Shown: positions 1-7,599, counted from the stretch's first letter. The stretch: DNA of 36,372 nt from an uncultured Clostridium sp. (GCA_900553365.1 USDL01000012.1:1-36372), one strand, 5' to 3'. Notes: generated by a model not told the origin, from the sequence alone. Numbers and translations: made by a program.

Positions 1-262
1 TTCCATCACCTGCAACATCATTTGTTTTTGTTGCAACTTCTTTTACTAATCTTGCTCCTATATTTTCATAAGGATCATCTAGTTCAATTTCTTTTGCTAT
101 TGTAACACCATCGTTTGTAATTAGTGGTGCTCCAAAGCTTTTATCTAATACTACATTTCTTCCTTTGGGTCCTAATGTAACTTTAACTGTATCTGCTAAT
201 GTATTTACACCATCAAGCATTTTCTTTCTAGCTTCTTCGCCAAATTTAATTTCTTTTGACAT
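1..262 (-). CDS. groL: Chaperonin GroEL, N-terminal part (cut by window edge)
   Basis: The first 87 codons of the 60-kDa chaperonin, an ATP-driven double-ring folding machine in the cytoplasm. The translation begins MSKEIKFGEEARKKMLDGVN and contains the nucleotide-binding signature TLGPKGRNVVLDKSFGAP followed by ITNDGVTIAKEIEL, which is diagnostic of the equatorial domain. The gene runs off the left edge at a point corresponding to VAGDG, so the apical domain is not visible. AGAAAGGATG lies a few bases upstream of the ATG. The start is 18 bases after the groES stop, the usual groESL operon order, so it should be transcribed from the CIRCE-bearing promoter ahead of groES. Confidence 0.97.
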   Translation of the reverse strand, partial: MSKEIKFGEEARKKMLDGVNTLADTVKVTLGPKGRNVVLDKSFGAPLITNDGVTIAKEIELDDPYENIGARLVKEVATKTNDVAGDG

Positions 263-280
263 AAAAATCATCCTTTCTTT

Positions 281-562
281 TTATTCAACTATTGCCAAAA
301 TATCATCTTGTTTTACTATAATATAGTCTTCACCTTCATATTTAACTTCTGTTCCAGCATATTTGCTAACTATAACTCTATCACCTTTTTTTACATACAT
401 TTTTATTGCTTTTCCTTCTACTTCGCCTCCTGGTCCCACTTCAATTACTTCTGCAATTTGTGGCTTTTCTTTTGCTCCACTTGATAGAAGAATTCCACTT
501 TTAGTTGTTTCTTCATTTTCTATCATTTTAATGACTACTCTGTCTTGTAATGGTTTAATCAT
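281..562 (-). CDS. groS: Co-chaperonin GroES
   Basis: A 93-residue co-chaperonin that caps the GroEL ring. The full family length is present: the N-terminal IKPLQDRVVIKMIE strand, the mobile loop TTKSGILLSSGAKEKPQ (about residues 19-35) that contacts GroEL, the VGPGG turn, and the closing segment DDILAIVE. A GGAGGAATGGAA ribosome-binding region precedes the ATG. It is the first gene of the groESL operon; the promoter and a CIRCE-like operator lie within 80 bases upstream, so heat-shock control by HrcA is expected. Confidence 0.98.
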   Translation of the reverse strand: MIKPLQDRVVIKMIENEETTKSGILLSSGAKEKPQIAEVIEVGPGGEVEGKAIKMYVKKGDRVIVSKYAGTEVKYEGEDYIIVKQDDILAIVE

Positions 563-584
563 TTTCCATTCCTCCTTTTTAAAA

Positions 585-611
585 TTAGCAGTCTATTTGT
601 TTGACTGCTAA
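585..611 (-). promoter_or_regulatory. CIRCE-like HrcA operator (variant)
   Basis: TTAGCAGTC-N9-GACTGCTAA is a perfect 9-base inverted repeat with exactly the 9-base spacing of CIRCE, located just upstream of groES. It differs from the classical TTAGCACTC-N9-GAGTGCTAA by one base in each arm, and the two changes are symmetric, so the palindrome is preserved. Confidence 0.9.
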
Positions 612-612
612 T

Positions 613-641
613 ACTTTATACCTTTTTTTGTAAAATGTCAA
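613..641 (-). promoter_or_regulatory. Sigma-A promoter of groESL
   Basis: On the minus strand TTGACA (641-636) is followed by a TATAAAGT block (620-613); reading the -10 as TAAAGT gives a 17-base spacer. Transcription would start inside or next to the CIRCE element, which fits operator-based repression. Confidence 0.75.
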
Positions 642-656
642 TACTTTTTTGAAAAA

Positions 657-1043
657 TTATTTTTTATTTACACCTATAATACCTCCTAAGCCTCCTAATA
701 CTATACTTGTAGCCATCATGATTATTGAATAATTATTCATAGAAAAATTTTTTGAAATAATGCTTGATATAATATACAAAAATGCAAAATATAATCCTCC
801 AACTAATATACCATTTACAATTCCATTCTTTTTAATTTTGGCAGTAGTTAATTGGCTACTAAGTAAAATACTTAAAGCACTCACAATTATTATCACCGCA
901 GGCATTGTGCTTTCATTCACAGATGTATACGTTAGAATTGCTGAAAATATAATTAACAAAATTAAAGTTGCAACAATAGATATTGCAGTACCTTTTAAAA
1001 TATCAAAAATACTATTTGAATTATTTTCATTTACACTATACAT
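657..1043 (-). CDS. Small four-helix membrane protein, TIGR04086 (YrzE-like) family
   Basis: A 128-residue integral membrane protein with four hydrophobic segments (about residues 12-39, 48-63, 73-95 and 103-125), a short N-terminal tail rich in Asn and Ser, and a Gly-rich last helix (IVLGGLGGIIGV). Length and layout match the TIGR04086 family of uncharacterised Bacillota membrane proteins; the biochemical role is unknown. A strong TAAGGAGGAAAAT site precedes the ATG. It ends 16 bases upstream of the groESL -35 box and is transcribed towards it, so it seems to be a separate unit. The family call rests on length, topology and composition, so it is moderately sure. Confidence 0.7.
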   Translation of the reverse strand: MYSVNENNSNSIFDILKGTAISIVATLILLIIFSAILTYTSVNESTMPAVIIIVSALSILLSSQLTTAKIKKNGIVNGILVGGLYFAFLYIISSIISKNFSMNNYSIIMMATSIVLGGLGGIIGVNKK

Positions 1044-1192
1044 ATTTTCCTCCTTAATTAAAGATATGTTAAAATATTTAGCTTTATTATAAATACCAAC
1101 AAAAGATTTTAGATTTTTTTAATTAAATATAGACAAATTATTTTTTTTTGTGTTATTATATATATAGTATTTTGAAAGGGTTGATTTTTAAA

Positions 1193-1534
1193 ATGAAAAG
1201 ATTTTTTAAATGCATAATAATTGTTATTGCTTTATTTTTAATTAGTTTTACCTCTGTATACGCAGTTGGTGTAGATATGGATTTGAACACAAATACAGAT
1301 AATTCCATTGATAATGAAAATGAATTAGATAATAGTACAGATATTCTAAATAATGCTAACCTATCAAATACAAATACTAATTCTAATTATACTTCTAATG
1401 CTCAAAAAATCTCTACATCTGGTAGTGAAGAAAATTTTTCATTAAGTATTTCAGATATTATAAATATCATTTTAATTTCAGTAGGATTAGTTTTAATTTT
1501 TCTTGCAGTTGCTATTTTACTTAAATTAAGATAA
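1193..1534 (+). CDS. Small secreted protein with C-terminal membrane anchor
   Basis: A 113-residue protein that I do not recognise. Residues 1-24 form a signal peptide (MKRFF, a hydrophobic core, then SVYA). Residues 25 to about 80 are low complexity, rich in Asn, Thr, Ser and Asp (NTNTDNSIDNENELDNSTD), and residues 86-110 form one membrane helix ending in a short basic tail. The predicted product is an extracytoplasmic flexible segment tethered to the membrane. I start at the ATG that begins the signal peptide; the GAAAGGG site lies about 12 bases upstream, rather far, and the longer upstream reading has no better site. It has the same architecture as the next gene. A hairpin terminator follows. 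Confidence 0.7.
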   Translation: MKRFFKCIIIVIALFLISFTSVYAVGVDMDLNTNTDNSIDNENELDNSTDILNNANLSNTNTNSNYTSNAQKISTSGSEENFSLSISDIINIILISVGLVLIFLAVAILLKLR

Positions 1535-1548
1535 AAAATTTTTCTTTT

Positions 1549-1578
1549 GCCTTTTTATGTATTAAAAGGCATTTTTTT
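1549..1578 (+). terminator. Rho-independent terminator after the first small secreted protein
   Basis: GCCTTTT pairs with AAAAGGC around a short AT loop, followed by a run of eight T. It lies 15 bases after the stop codon of the upstream gene. Confidence 0.8.
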
Positions 1579-1643
1579 TATGCATATTTTTTTCTAGATT
1601 TTAAAATAATATTATTGAATTCTAAAAATAGGAGGTAAAATTC

Positions 1644-2054
1644 ATGTATAAAAAGAGTTTAATACTAGTATCTGTAATTCTTTTTGCTCTATTCATTTTT
1701 TCAGGTTTTGTTTCAGCAGCAGATAATGTAAAAAATGGTGTATCTGACGCAGTAAATACAGTAGTTAACGGTGTAAATGCTATGGGTGCAGATGTTCGTA
1801 ATGGTATTGGCGATGCTGAAAATGGTATAAAAGGTGCTTTAAAAATTGACGGAAATCAAAATAACAATAACAACAATAACATGGCAAATAACAGGAATAA
1901 TGAATATGATGCAACAAGAACTGCTACAGATGCTTTAGCTGGAAATAACACATCTACATTATGGATATGGTTAATTGTTGCAGTTGCTGCAATAGTTATT
2001 ATAGGTTTAGTTTGGTATTATGGTGCTCAAAATACTACACATCATGATGAGTAA
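1644..2054 (+). CDS. Small secreted protein with Asn-rich linker and C-terminal membrane anchor
   Basis: A 136-residue protein of unknown function. A signal peptide covers about residues 1-26 (ending GFVSAA). A stretch of short repeating VNGV/VRNGIGDAENGI motifs (about 30-70) suggests an amphipathic or coiled region, an Asn-rich linker follows (about 70-88), then a single membrane helix (about 106-126, LWIWLIVAVAAIVIIGLVW) and a short His-containing tail. The AGGAGGTAAAATTC site in front of ATG is strong. It shares signal peptide, polar linker and C-terminal anchor with the preceding gene, so the pair may be functionally related, but sequence similarity is limited to composition. Confidence 0.75.
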   Translation: MYKKSLILVSVILFALFIFSGFVSAADNVKNGVSDAVNTVVNGVNAMGADVRNGIGDAENGIKGALKIDGNQNNNNNNNMANNRNNEYDATRTATDALAGNNTSTLWIWLIVAVAAIVIIGLVWYYGAQNTTHHDE

Positions 2055-2056
2055 TA

Positions 2057-2085
2057 TTCACTTTTTTAAATAAATATGATATAAT
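2057..2085 (+). promoter_or_regulatory. Likely promoter of smpB
   Basis: TTCACT (2057-2062), a 17-base spacer and a perfect TATAAT (2080-2085). The -10 box lies in the loop of the inverted repeat at 2068-2100. Confidence 0.55.
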
Positions 2086-2143
2086 AGGTCATATTTATTT
2101 AAAAAGTACATAAATGCTTTTAAATGTTGCATTTATTATGTAC
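2068..2143 (+). repeat. Two inverted repeats in the smpB promoter and leader
   Basis: AAATAAATATGA (2068-2079) is the exact reverse complement of 2089-2100, around a 9-base loop holding TATAAT. A second hairpin follows, GTACATAAATGC (2106-2117) with GCATTTATTATGTAC (2129-2143), paired except for a 3-base bulge. The second would sit in the 5' leader of the smpB mRNA, about 20 bases before the ATG. Neither is followed by a T run, so they are not ordinary terminators. Confidence 0.6.
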
Positions 2144-2164
2144 TTAGAAATGGGATGATTAAAA

Positions 2165-2614
2165 ATGTCAAAATTAATTGCAAAAAATCCAATAGCTAAG
2201 CACAATTATACTATTATAGATACTATTGAAACTGGTATTGTTTTATCAGGTACTGAGATAAAGTCTATTAGAAATGGGAAGGTGAACTTAAAAGATAGTT
2301 ATGCAGGAATTAGAAATGGTGAGCTTTTTATCTATAATTTGCATATAAGTCCTTATGAATTTGGAAATATATATAATAAAAACCCTTTAAGGGATAGAAA
2401 GCTTTTAGTAAATAGAAATGAAATTAATAAACTTGTTGGTCAAATCAAGCAAAAAGGTTATTCCCTTATTCCAATGAGTTTGTATTTTAAGGGTAATTTT
2501 GTTAAGCTTGAACTTGGTATTGGAAAAGGTAAGAAACTTTATGATAAGCGTGAAGATATTGCTAAAAAGGATGCTGAACTTAGAATGAGAAAACAACTAG
2601 CAAGTCATGAATAA
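2165..2614 (+). CDS. smpB: SsrA (tmRNA)-binding protein SmpB
   Basis: A 149-residue protein, the usual size for SmpB, which binds tmRNA and delivers it to ribosomes stalled without a stop codon. Typical segments are visible: KHNYTIIDTIETGIVLSGTEIKSIR at the start of the OB fold, KVNLKDSYAGI, HISPYEFGN, and the basic tail GKGKKLYDKREDIAKKDAELRMRK that enters the decoding centre. The upstream GGGATG site is weak, and two hairpins precede it. The tmRNA gene ssrA is not seen here. If unread CGG codons stall ribosomes in this organism, this rescue system would be directly relevant; that link is inference. Confidence 0.97.
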   Translation: MSKLIAKNPIAKHNYTIIDTIETGIVLSGTEIKSIRNGKVNLKDSYAGIRNGELFIYNLHISPYEFGNIYNKNPLRDRKLLVNRNEINKLVGQIKQKGYSLIPMSLYFKGNFVKLELGIGKGKKLYDKREDIAKKDAELRMRKQLASHE

Positions 2615-2626
2615 ATTTTTTATTAT

Positions 2627-2660
2627 TAAACTCCCTTTAATTGAAGGGAGTTTAATTTTA
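2627..2660. terminator. Terminator between smpB and fba (convergent)
   Basis: TAAACTCCCTT (2627-2637) pairs with AAGGGAGTTTA (2644-2654) around a 6-base loop, with T-rich sequence on both sides. It lies between two convergent genes and can serve both. Confidence 0.85.
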
Positions 2661-2684
2661 TATTAAAAATCAATTAGGCTTCAT

Positions 2685-3614
2685 TTAAGCTTTATTTTTT
2701 GAGCCAAAAACATTTGCTATCTTGTAGCTTACAATTTCTTTTACAGCGTCTCTTGCTGGGCCTAGGTATTTTCTTGGATCAAATTCAGCTGGTTTTTCTC
2801 CAAAAACTTTTCTTATATTTGCTGTCATTGCTAATCTTAAATCTGTATCAACATTTATTTTTGATACTCCTGATTCTCCTGCTTGTTTTAGTATTTCATT
2901 TGGAACACCTTTTGCTCCTGGTATATCTCCTCCAAATTCATTACACATATCAACTAGCTCTGGAATTACTGTTGATGCACCATGTAATACTATTGGTGTA
3001 TTTGGTATTTTCTTTTTAACTTCAGCTAAAATATCAAATCTTAATTTTGCTTCTCCTTTGAATTTGTAAGCACCATGGCTTGTTCCTATTGCTATTGCTA
3101 AAGAATCGCAACCAGTTCTTTCTACAAATTCTTTTGCTTGGTCTGGATCTGTATACATAGCATCTCCAGCTGCAACATTTACGTCATCTTCAATTCCTGC
3201 TAATTTTCCAAGTTCTGCTTCAACAACAACACCTTTTGAATGAGCATATTCTACAACTTTCTTTGTTAATTCTACATTTTCCTCAAAGCTATATTTAGAG
3301 CCATCTATCATTACTGATGTAAAGCCTGCATCAACACATTCCTTACATGTTTCAAAATCTGGTCCATGGTCTAAATGTAAGGCTATTGGTATATTTGTTG
3401 TTTCAACTGCTGCCTCAACCATCTTAATTAAATATGACATTCTTGCATATTTTATTGCACTTGATGATACTTGTAATATTACAGGTGAATTATTTTCACT
3501 GGCAGCGTCTACTATTCCTTGGATAATTTCCATGTTATTAATATTAAAAGCACCGATTGCAAAGCCTTCCTTCATTGATTTTTCAAACATATTTTTAGTT
3601 GTTACTAATGGCAT
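2685..3614 (-). CDS. fba: Class II fructose-1,6-bisphosphate aldolase
   Basis: A 309-residue zinc-dependent aldolase that splits fructose 1,6-bisphosphate into dihydroxyacetone phosphate and glyceraldehyde 3-phosphate in glycolysis. The motif ALHLDHG supplies catalytic Asp82 and zinc ligand His83. VVEAELG (about 130-136), GTSHGAYK (His180), VLHGAS (His211) and the phosphate-binding KINVDTDLR are all present. A GGAGGTAATTGTT site precedes the ATG, and a perfect sigma-A promoter sits 30-60 bases upstream, so the gene is probably monocistronic. The zero-frame Gly codons here follow ordinary codons and no break occurs. Confidence 0.97.
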   Translation of the reverse strand: MPLVTTKNMFEKSMKEGFAIGAFNINNMEIIQGIVDAASENNSPVILQVSSSAIKYARMSYLIKMVEAAVETTNIPIALHLDHGPDFETCKECVDAGFTSVMIDGSKYSFEENVELTKKVVEYAHSKGVVVEAELGKLAGIEDDVNVAAGDAMYTDPDQAKEFVERTGCDSLAIAIGTSHGAYKFKGEAKLRFDILAEVKKKIPNTPIVLHGASTVIPELVDMCNEFGGDIPGAKGVPNEILKQAGESGVSKINVDTDLRLAMTANIRKVFGEKPAEFDPRKYLGPARDAVKEIVSYKIANVFGSKNKA

Positions 3615-3644
3615 AACAATTACCTCCTTAAATTTTATACGTAT

Positions 3645-3673
3645 ATTTTATTTCAAATAAATTCAGTTGTCAA
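3645..3673 (-). promoter_or_regulatory. Sigma-A promoter of fba
   Basis: Minus strand TTGACA (3673-3668), 17-base spacer, TAAAAT (3650-3645), 30 bases upstream of the fba start codon. Confidence 0.8.
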
Positions 3674-3689
3674 GTTCACATAAAAAGCT

Positions 3690-3714
3690 AAAAGTAGGGT
3701 TATTCCCTACTTTT
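3690..3714 (-). terminator. Terminator overlapping the yfmH stop codon
   Basis: AAAAGTAGGG (3690-3699) pairs with CCCTACTTTT (3705-3714) around a 5-base loop; a T-rich stretch follows on the minus strand. The TAG of yfmH (3709-3707) lies inside the hairpin. Confidence 0.7.
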
Positions 3715-4996
3715 TACCTTCAATAATTGATAATACAGTTTTGCTCTCATCAAACACTTCATTAAGAACTTGTTTTGCATACTCTGGTGTTACTTGATTA
3801 AAATTTTCTATATATTCAAAGCTGTTTATTCCCTTCATATAATCTGCAACAAACATTCTGCAAATTTCAGCAACGTCATCATATTCTTTTACATAATTAC
3901 CATATATCATATTTTTTATTCTTTGAAAATGTTTTAAGTCTAAATCGTTTTCCTTCATTTTGTTTATTTCTTCTTGTAGTCTTTTAGCAACTTCTTTAGA
4001 ATTATTTGATTGTCCTGTTATTGCTATATGTGCATATTGTTTTGAGAATTCATATTCTAAATATGGTTCGCCTGTTATTAAATCTTCCTCATATAGTTCT
4101 TTGTAAAGCTTTGAGCTCTTTCCTATTAGCATATTTAGTAATATTTCTATTGCTATGTGTTTTTTAACTATTGCGTCACTTTTACATTCTTTATTGTTTG
4201 CACTATCCTTAATCCCAATTACAAATATTGGCATGCTAACTTCCATTTGCTGGGTTGCTTCTTTTTTTACAATTTCGTTTGGTTCTTCAGGATAAATTCT
4301 TTTTATTTCTCCTTGTTTTTCTGTTGGTTTTAAGCGTTTTTTTACTTCTTCAATTAATGCTTCTGGCTCAAAATCACCACTAAATGCCATTACCATGTTT
4401 GCTGGATTATAGAAGGTATTATAGCATTTATACAATACTTCTTTGTTAATTTTACTAATAGATTCTATAGAGCCTGCTATATCTATTGTTATTGGATTAT
4501 TTTTGTACATACTTCTAATTGCATTCATATATACTGCCCAGCTTGGGTAATCATCATACATATTAATTTCTTGACCAATTATTCCTTTTTCCTTTTCAAC
4601 ATTTGTATCTGTAAAATATGGATTTTGTACATAATCCATTAATTCATCCATTGCAGGATAAAAATTATCAGTACATTCAAACAGAAAGCATGTTTGGTCT
4701 GTTGAGGTAAAAGCATTTGCATTTACTCCTAATGCTGTTAAAGTATCTAAGCTATTTGTTCCATTTTTTTGTTCAAACATTTTATGCTCTAAAAAGTGTG
4801 CAACACCATCAGGTATACTTGTTTCTTCTGTTTCGTTTGGTGCTATAAATTTATTATCTATTGAGCCAAAATTTGTTGCCCACATCATATACTTTTTTTG
4901 GATATTGGCTTTTGGCATTATCATTACTGTTAAGCCATTTTCAAGCTTTTCAACATACAATTTTTCTTTAACTTTTGAATTTTCTATAATTTGCAT
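3707..4996 (-). CDS. yfmH: M16-family zinc peptidase, YfmH-like
   Basis: A 429-residue insulinase-like peptidase. The inverted zinc motif HFLEH is at residues 67-71 (DGVAHFLEHKMFE), with the third ligand at about Glu143 in GIIGQEINMY. The second half has the typical non-catalytic M16 domain (LYEEDLITGEPYLEYEF). In other Bacillota the pair is annotated as associated with EF-P 5-aminopentanol modification (YfmF/YfmH); that role is taken from the family, not shown here. It lies 55 bases downstream of the inactive partner yfmF, so the two probably form a heterodimer encoded as one operon. The product is cytoplasmic, with no signal peptide. Confidence 0.9.
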   Translation of the reverse strand: MQIIENSKVKEKLYVEKLENGLTVMIMPKANIQKKYMMWATNFGSIDNKFIAPNETEETSIPDGVAHFLEHKMFEQKNGTNSLDTLTALGVNANAFTSTDQTCFLFECTDNFYPAMDELMDYVQNPYFTDTNVEKEKGIIGQEINMYDDYPSWAVYMNAIRSMYKNNPITIDIAGSIESISKINKEVLYKCYNTFYNPANMVMAFSGDFEPEALIEEVKKRLKPTEKQGEIKRIYPEEPNEIVKKEATQQMEVSMPIFVIGIKDSANNKECKSDAIVKKHIAIEILLNMLIGKSSKLYKELYEEDLITGEPYLEYEFSKQYAHIAITGQSNNSKEVAKRLQEEINKMKENDLDLKHFQRIKNMIYGNYVKEYDDVAEICRMFVADYMKGINSFEYIENFNQVTPEYAKQVLNEVFDESKTVLSIIEGKK

Positions 4997-5051
4997 ATAT
5001 TTAATATCTCCTTTAAAATATTATATTTTAAGTAGGCATGTAGCCTGCCTG

Positions 5052-6332
5052 TTATTCATTGTTTTTTAAAAAATATATTGTATTTATATTTATACTATTT
5101 GCAATTTTTATTACATCTTCTCTTGAAACCCAGTTTATTTTATTTGTATATTCATCAAAGCTTAGTAGTTTACTAGATATTTCTTGCCCTATATAATATG
5201 TTATTTCTGAATCTTGTTCATCTTGTAGGGTTTTTATGCCTGCTATCATATATTTTTTGGCATTTGCTATATCTTCATCTGTAAATTTTCCATTTTTCAT
5301 ATCTTCTAGTTGTTCTTTTATTATGTTTAAAGCTTTTTCATAATTTTTAATCTCAATACCAGCTCTTATAAAGATGTTGTTTTTTTGTCTTAAATATGTT
5401 GATCTTGCTGAATAAGCTAATCCTGCTTTTTCTCTAACATTTTGGAATAATTTTGAGGTTGCACTTTCACCTAAAATTACATTATATATGCACATTGCAT
5501 ACTTTGAATTTGGTTCGTTATAGTCTATATCAAGCCCAATTACAAGCTTTCCTTGAGTTACATCTTTTTCTTCTTTTATGGTTTTAATTTCTACTTTTTC
5601 CTTTTTTTCTGTTTCTTCAGTGTTTATAATGTGGGTATCGTTTCTTTCTTGTATTTTTTTGATGTTTTCGTTTGAAGAAATTATGTCTAGTATTTGTTCG
5701 CTTTCAAAATTACCTGATATAAATATATCAATTTTTGCTTCGTTTATAATTTTTTTGTAATCATCATATAAGTTTTTTTCGTTAATGCTCGCTAAATCTT
5801 CAATATATCCATATTTGTATAGGCCATAAGGTTTGTCCTTATACATTTCTTCTATACATCTTGTATATGAATATAGGTCTTTATTATCTATCTTACCATC
5901 TATTAATCTTTTAATTGTGTTCTTTTCTGTTTCTACAATTTCTTTTTTAAACCCACCATTTTCGGTTAATGGATTAAATATAACATCTAGTAAAAGTTCT
6001 ATTGATTTTGTTGCTAAATTTTCATTATTTGGCACATAATTATCGTTTAATGTTTCTAAGTAAAATTTAATTACTTGGTTATCTCCTATTTTTTCAACTC
6101 CACCATCTAATGTTGCACCAAACATATTTTCAAGTTCAATGCTTATCTTTTCTTGTGATTTTAAGTTTGCAGTTCCCATTCTTAAAACAGCTGGTATTAA
6201 TGCCGTTTGAGTTACTGTTTGTCTACAAATTGGTGTAGTTAAAAATATTGCAAATAAATTTGTTTTAAATTTATTTGTTTGTATAAAATGTATTTTTATA
6301 CCTTTTTTTATTTCTTTTATTTCATAAGACAT
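5052..6332 (-). CDS. yfmF: M16-family peptidase-like protein without zinc site, YfmF-like
   Basis: A 426-residue M16 homologue. The region where the zinc motif should be reads TALIPAVLRMGTANLKSQEK and has no HxxEH, so the subunit is probably catalytically inactive and works with YfmH, like the alpha/beta pairs of mitochondrial processing peptidase. The C-terminal domain keeps family motifs (ESATSKLFQNVREKAGLAYSARS). A central lysine/glutamate-rich insert lies around residues 225-250. AAAGGAGAAAACAAAT precedes the ATG. It follows the rpsU terminator and so needs its own promoter in 6333-6384, where I only see AT-rich sequence. Confidence 0.88.
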   Translation of the reverse strand: MSYEIKEIKKGIKIHFIQTNKFKTNLFAIFLTTPICRQTVTQTALIPAVLRMGTANLKSQEKISIELENMFGATLDGGVEKIGDNQVIKFYLETLNDNYVPNNENLATKSIELLLDVIFNPLTENGGFKKEIVETEKNTIKRLIDGKIDNKDLYSYTRCIEEMYKDKPYGLYKYGYIEDLASINEKNLYDDYKKIINEAKIDIFISGNFESEQILDIISSNENIKKIQERNDTHIINTEETEKKEKVEIKTIKEEKDVTQGKLVIGLDIDYNEPNSKYAMCIYNVILGESATSKLFQNVREKAGLAYSARSTYLRQKNNIFIRAGIEIKNYEKALNIIKEQLEDMKNGKFTDEDIANAKKYMIAGIKTLQDEQDSEITYYIGQEISSKLLSFDEYTNKINWVSREDVIKIANSININTIYFLKNNE

Positions 6333-6384
6333 ATTTGTTTTCTCCTTTACTTTGTATATTTTTTCCAGCTTTAATATAATTATT

Positions 6385-6420
6385 CAAAAAACAGAGGTTA
6401 TTTTGTGTTTTAACCTCTGT
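6385..6420 (-). terminator. Rho-independent terminator of rpsU
   Basis: ACAGAGGTTA (6391-6400) pairs perfectly with TAACCTCTGT (6411-6420), followed on the minus strand by TTTTTTGAAT. It starts 11 bases after the rpsU stop. Confidence 0.92.
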
Positions 6421-6430
6421 TTCTATGTAT

Positions 6431-6601
6431 TTAAAATTTTCTTTTTCTTGCTGCTTCTGATTTTTTCTTTCTCTTAACACTAGGTTTTTCATAATGTTCT
6501 CTTTTTCTAACCTCTTGTAATACACCATTTCTTACGCATTGTCTTTTAAATCTTTTTAATGCATCTTCTATATTTCCATTATTTACTTTAATTTCTGCCA
6601 T
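6431..6601 (-). CDS. rpsU: 30S ribosomal protein S21
   Basis: A 56-residue ribosomal protein. The translation is MAEIKVNNGNIEDALKRFKR, then a QCVRNGVLQEVRKREHYEKP segment, and ends with the basic tail KKKSEAARKRKF, which matches the S21 family over its whole length. A GAGGGGAGGGAATTATAG ribosome-binding region precedes the ATG. The gene has its own consensus promoter and its own terminator, so it is a single-gene unit. All arginines are AGA or CGT-type codons; no CGG is used. A longer ORF in another frame overlapping the 3' half is a shadow. Confidence 0.97.
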   Translation of the reverse strand: MAEIKVNNGNIEDALKRFKRQCVRNGVLQEVRKREHYEKPSVKRKKKSEAARKRKF

Positions 6602-6657
6602 CTATAATTCCCTCCCCTCGATTTGCTTTCATTTGGGATTATTCCATAACTTGTATT

Positions 6658-6686
6658 ATTATATAGTAAATATGGGTATTTGTCAA
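6658..6686 (-). promoter_or_regulatory. Consensus sigma-A promoter of rpsU
   Basis: Minus strand TTGACA (6686-6681), 17-base spacer, TATAAT (6663-6658). The 14-base sequence containing the -35 box recurs at 6733-6746, immediately beside the IS21 end. Confidence 0.9.
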
Positions 6687-6745
6687 TATTTTTTATGAAT
6701 ATTGTTAATTTTCAGTTAATTTATACTGTAAATGTCAATATTTTT

Positions 6746-6785
6746 TGTAGGATTTTGGCAAAAAAATATGTAGGATTTTGGCAAA
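6746..6785 (+). repeat. IS21 terminal repeats, istB end (two copies)
   Basis: tgtaggattttggcaaa occurs at 6746-6762 and 6769-6785, 23 bases apart. Multiple terminal repeats are typical of IS21 ends and act as transposase binding sites. Confidence 0.85.
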
Positions 6786-6827
6786 GATTATATGAGGGAG
6801 ATTCCCCTCAATATCTTTGCTTTATAA

Positions 6828-7587
6828 TTAAATTTCATTACTATTTCTTTTTTCTAAAATTTTATCTTTAATTCTATACGAATTACCAGTTATGTTAAAA
6901 ACGTATGAATGATGAAGCAATCTATCAAGAATTGCAGAGGCCAAAGTTGAATCAGATAAAACATCTCCCCATTTTGAAAATTGTTGATTAGATGTTACAA
7001 TTGTCGAATATTTTTCATATCTTTTAGCAAGTAGTTGAAACAGTAAATTAGCACCAGTTTTATCTACTGGAAGGTAACCAACTTCATCAATTATTAATAG
7101 CTTATATCTGTTATATTGTTTGATTTTATCAACCAATCTATTTTCACTGTGAGCTAAAGAAAGTTGAGAAATTAGGTCATGACAAGATATGAAATATGTA
7201 CTAACTCTATTTTTAGCAGCTTCAATACCAATGGCAGTAGCGATATGAGTTTTCCCGAGTTCCAGGAGAACCAATTAACAGTATGTTTTTCTTTTCTTCA
7301 ATAAAACGCAGAGAAGATAATTCAAGAACTTGTTCTTTATTTATTGAAGGTTGGAAAGAAAAGTCAAAGTCTTCAAAAGTCCTATAATATGGGAAATGAG
7401 CAATTCTAATATTAAATTGAGAAGCACGCTCAGCTTTATCAATTATTTCAAGTTTAGTAAGTTCGTATAAAGCATCTAAAAAAGGAATTTTTTCAGAATT
7501 TACTTTATCAACATACTCAGATAAACAATTAGATATTTTATCTAGTTTTAATAAATTTAAATTATCTACAACATTTTTAAAATTCAT
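6828..7587 (-). CDS. istB: IS21 helper ATPase IstB, with a +1 site in the Walker A motif
   Basis: The AAA+ ATPase that assists IstA in target capture. The first frame ends NILLIGSPGT and then reads Arg (CGG) and soon stops. The second frame resumes KTHIATAIGIEAAKNR. Skipping one C restores GSPGT-G-KTH, a perfect Walker A. Walker B is YKLLIIDEVGYLPVD, followed by the sensor ITSNQQF-type segment (IVTSNQQFSKWGD) and DRLLHHSYVFNITGNSYR. The corrected product is 252 residues, the usual IstB length. I start at the second ATG (7587), six bases after GGAGG; an ATG two codons earlier overlaps that site. It is 12 bases downstream of istA. Either a pseudogene or a gene needing +1 decoding; the matching pattern in other genes favours the latter. 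Confidence 0.88.
7254..7257 (-). other. CGGG +1 site in istB (codon 111)
   Basis: Coding strand GGA ACT C GGG AAA ACT. The extra C precedes the Gly codon of the Walker A motif (T-G-K-T). In frame 0 the ribosome would meet CGG. Confidence 0.85.
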
Positions 7588-7599
7588 AAACATCCTCCA

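Noticed and set aside
6322..6528. 68-codon minus-strand ORF overlapping rpsU
   Set aside because: It is another frame of rpsU plus its terminator; the S21 frame explains this region fully.
6680..6871. 63-codon plus-strand ORF across the IS21 end
   Set aside because: It runs through promoter sequence, the IS terminal repeats and the reverse side of istB; it has no binding site and no family match.
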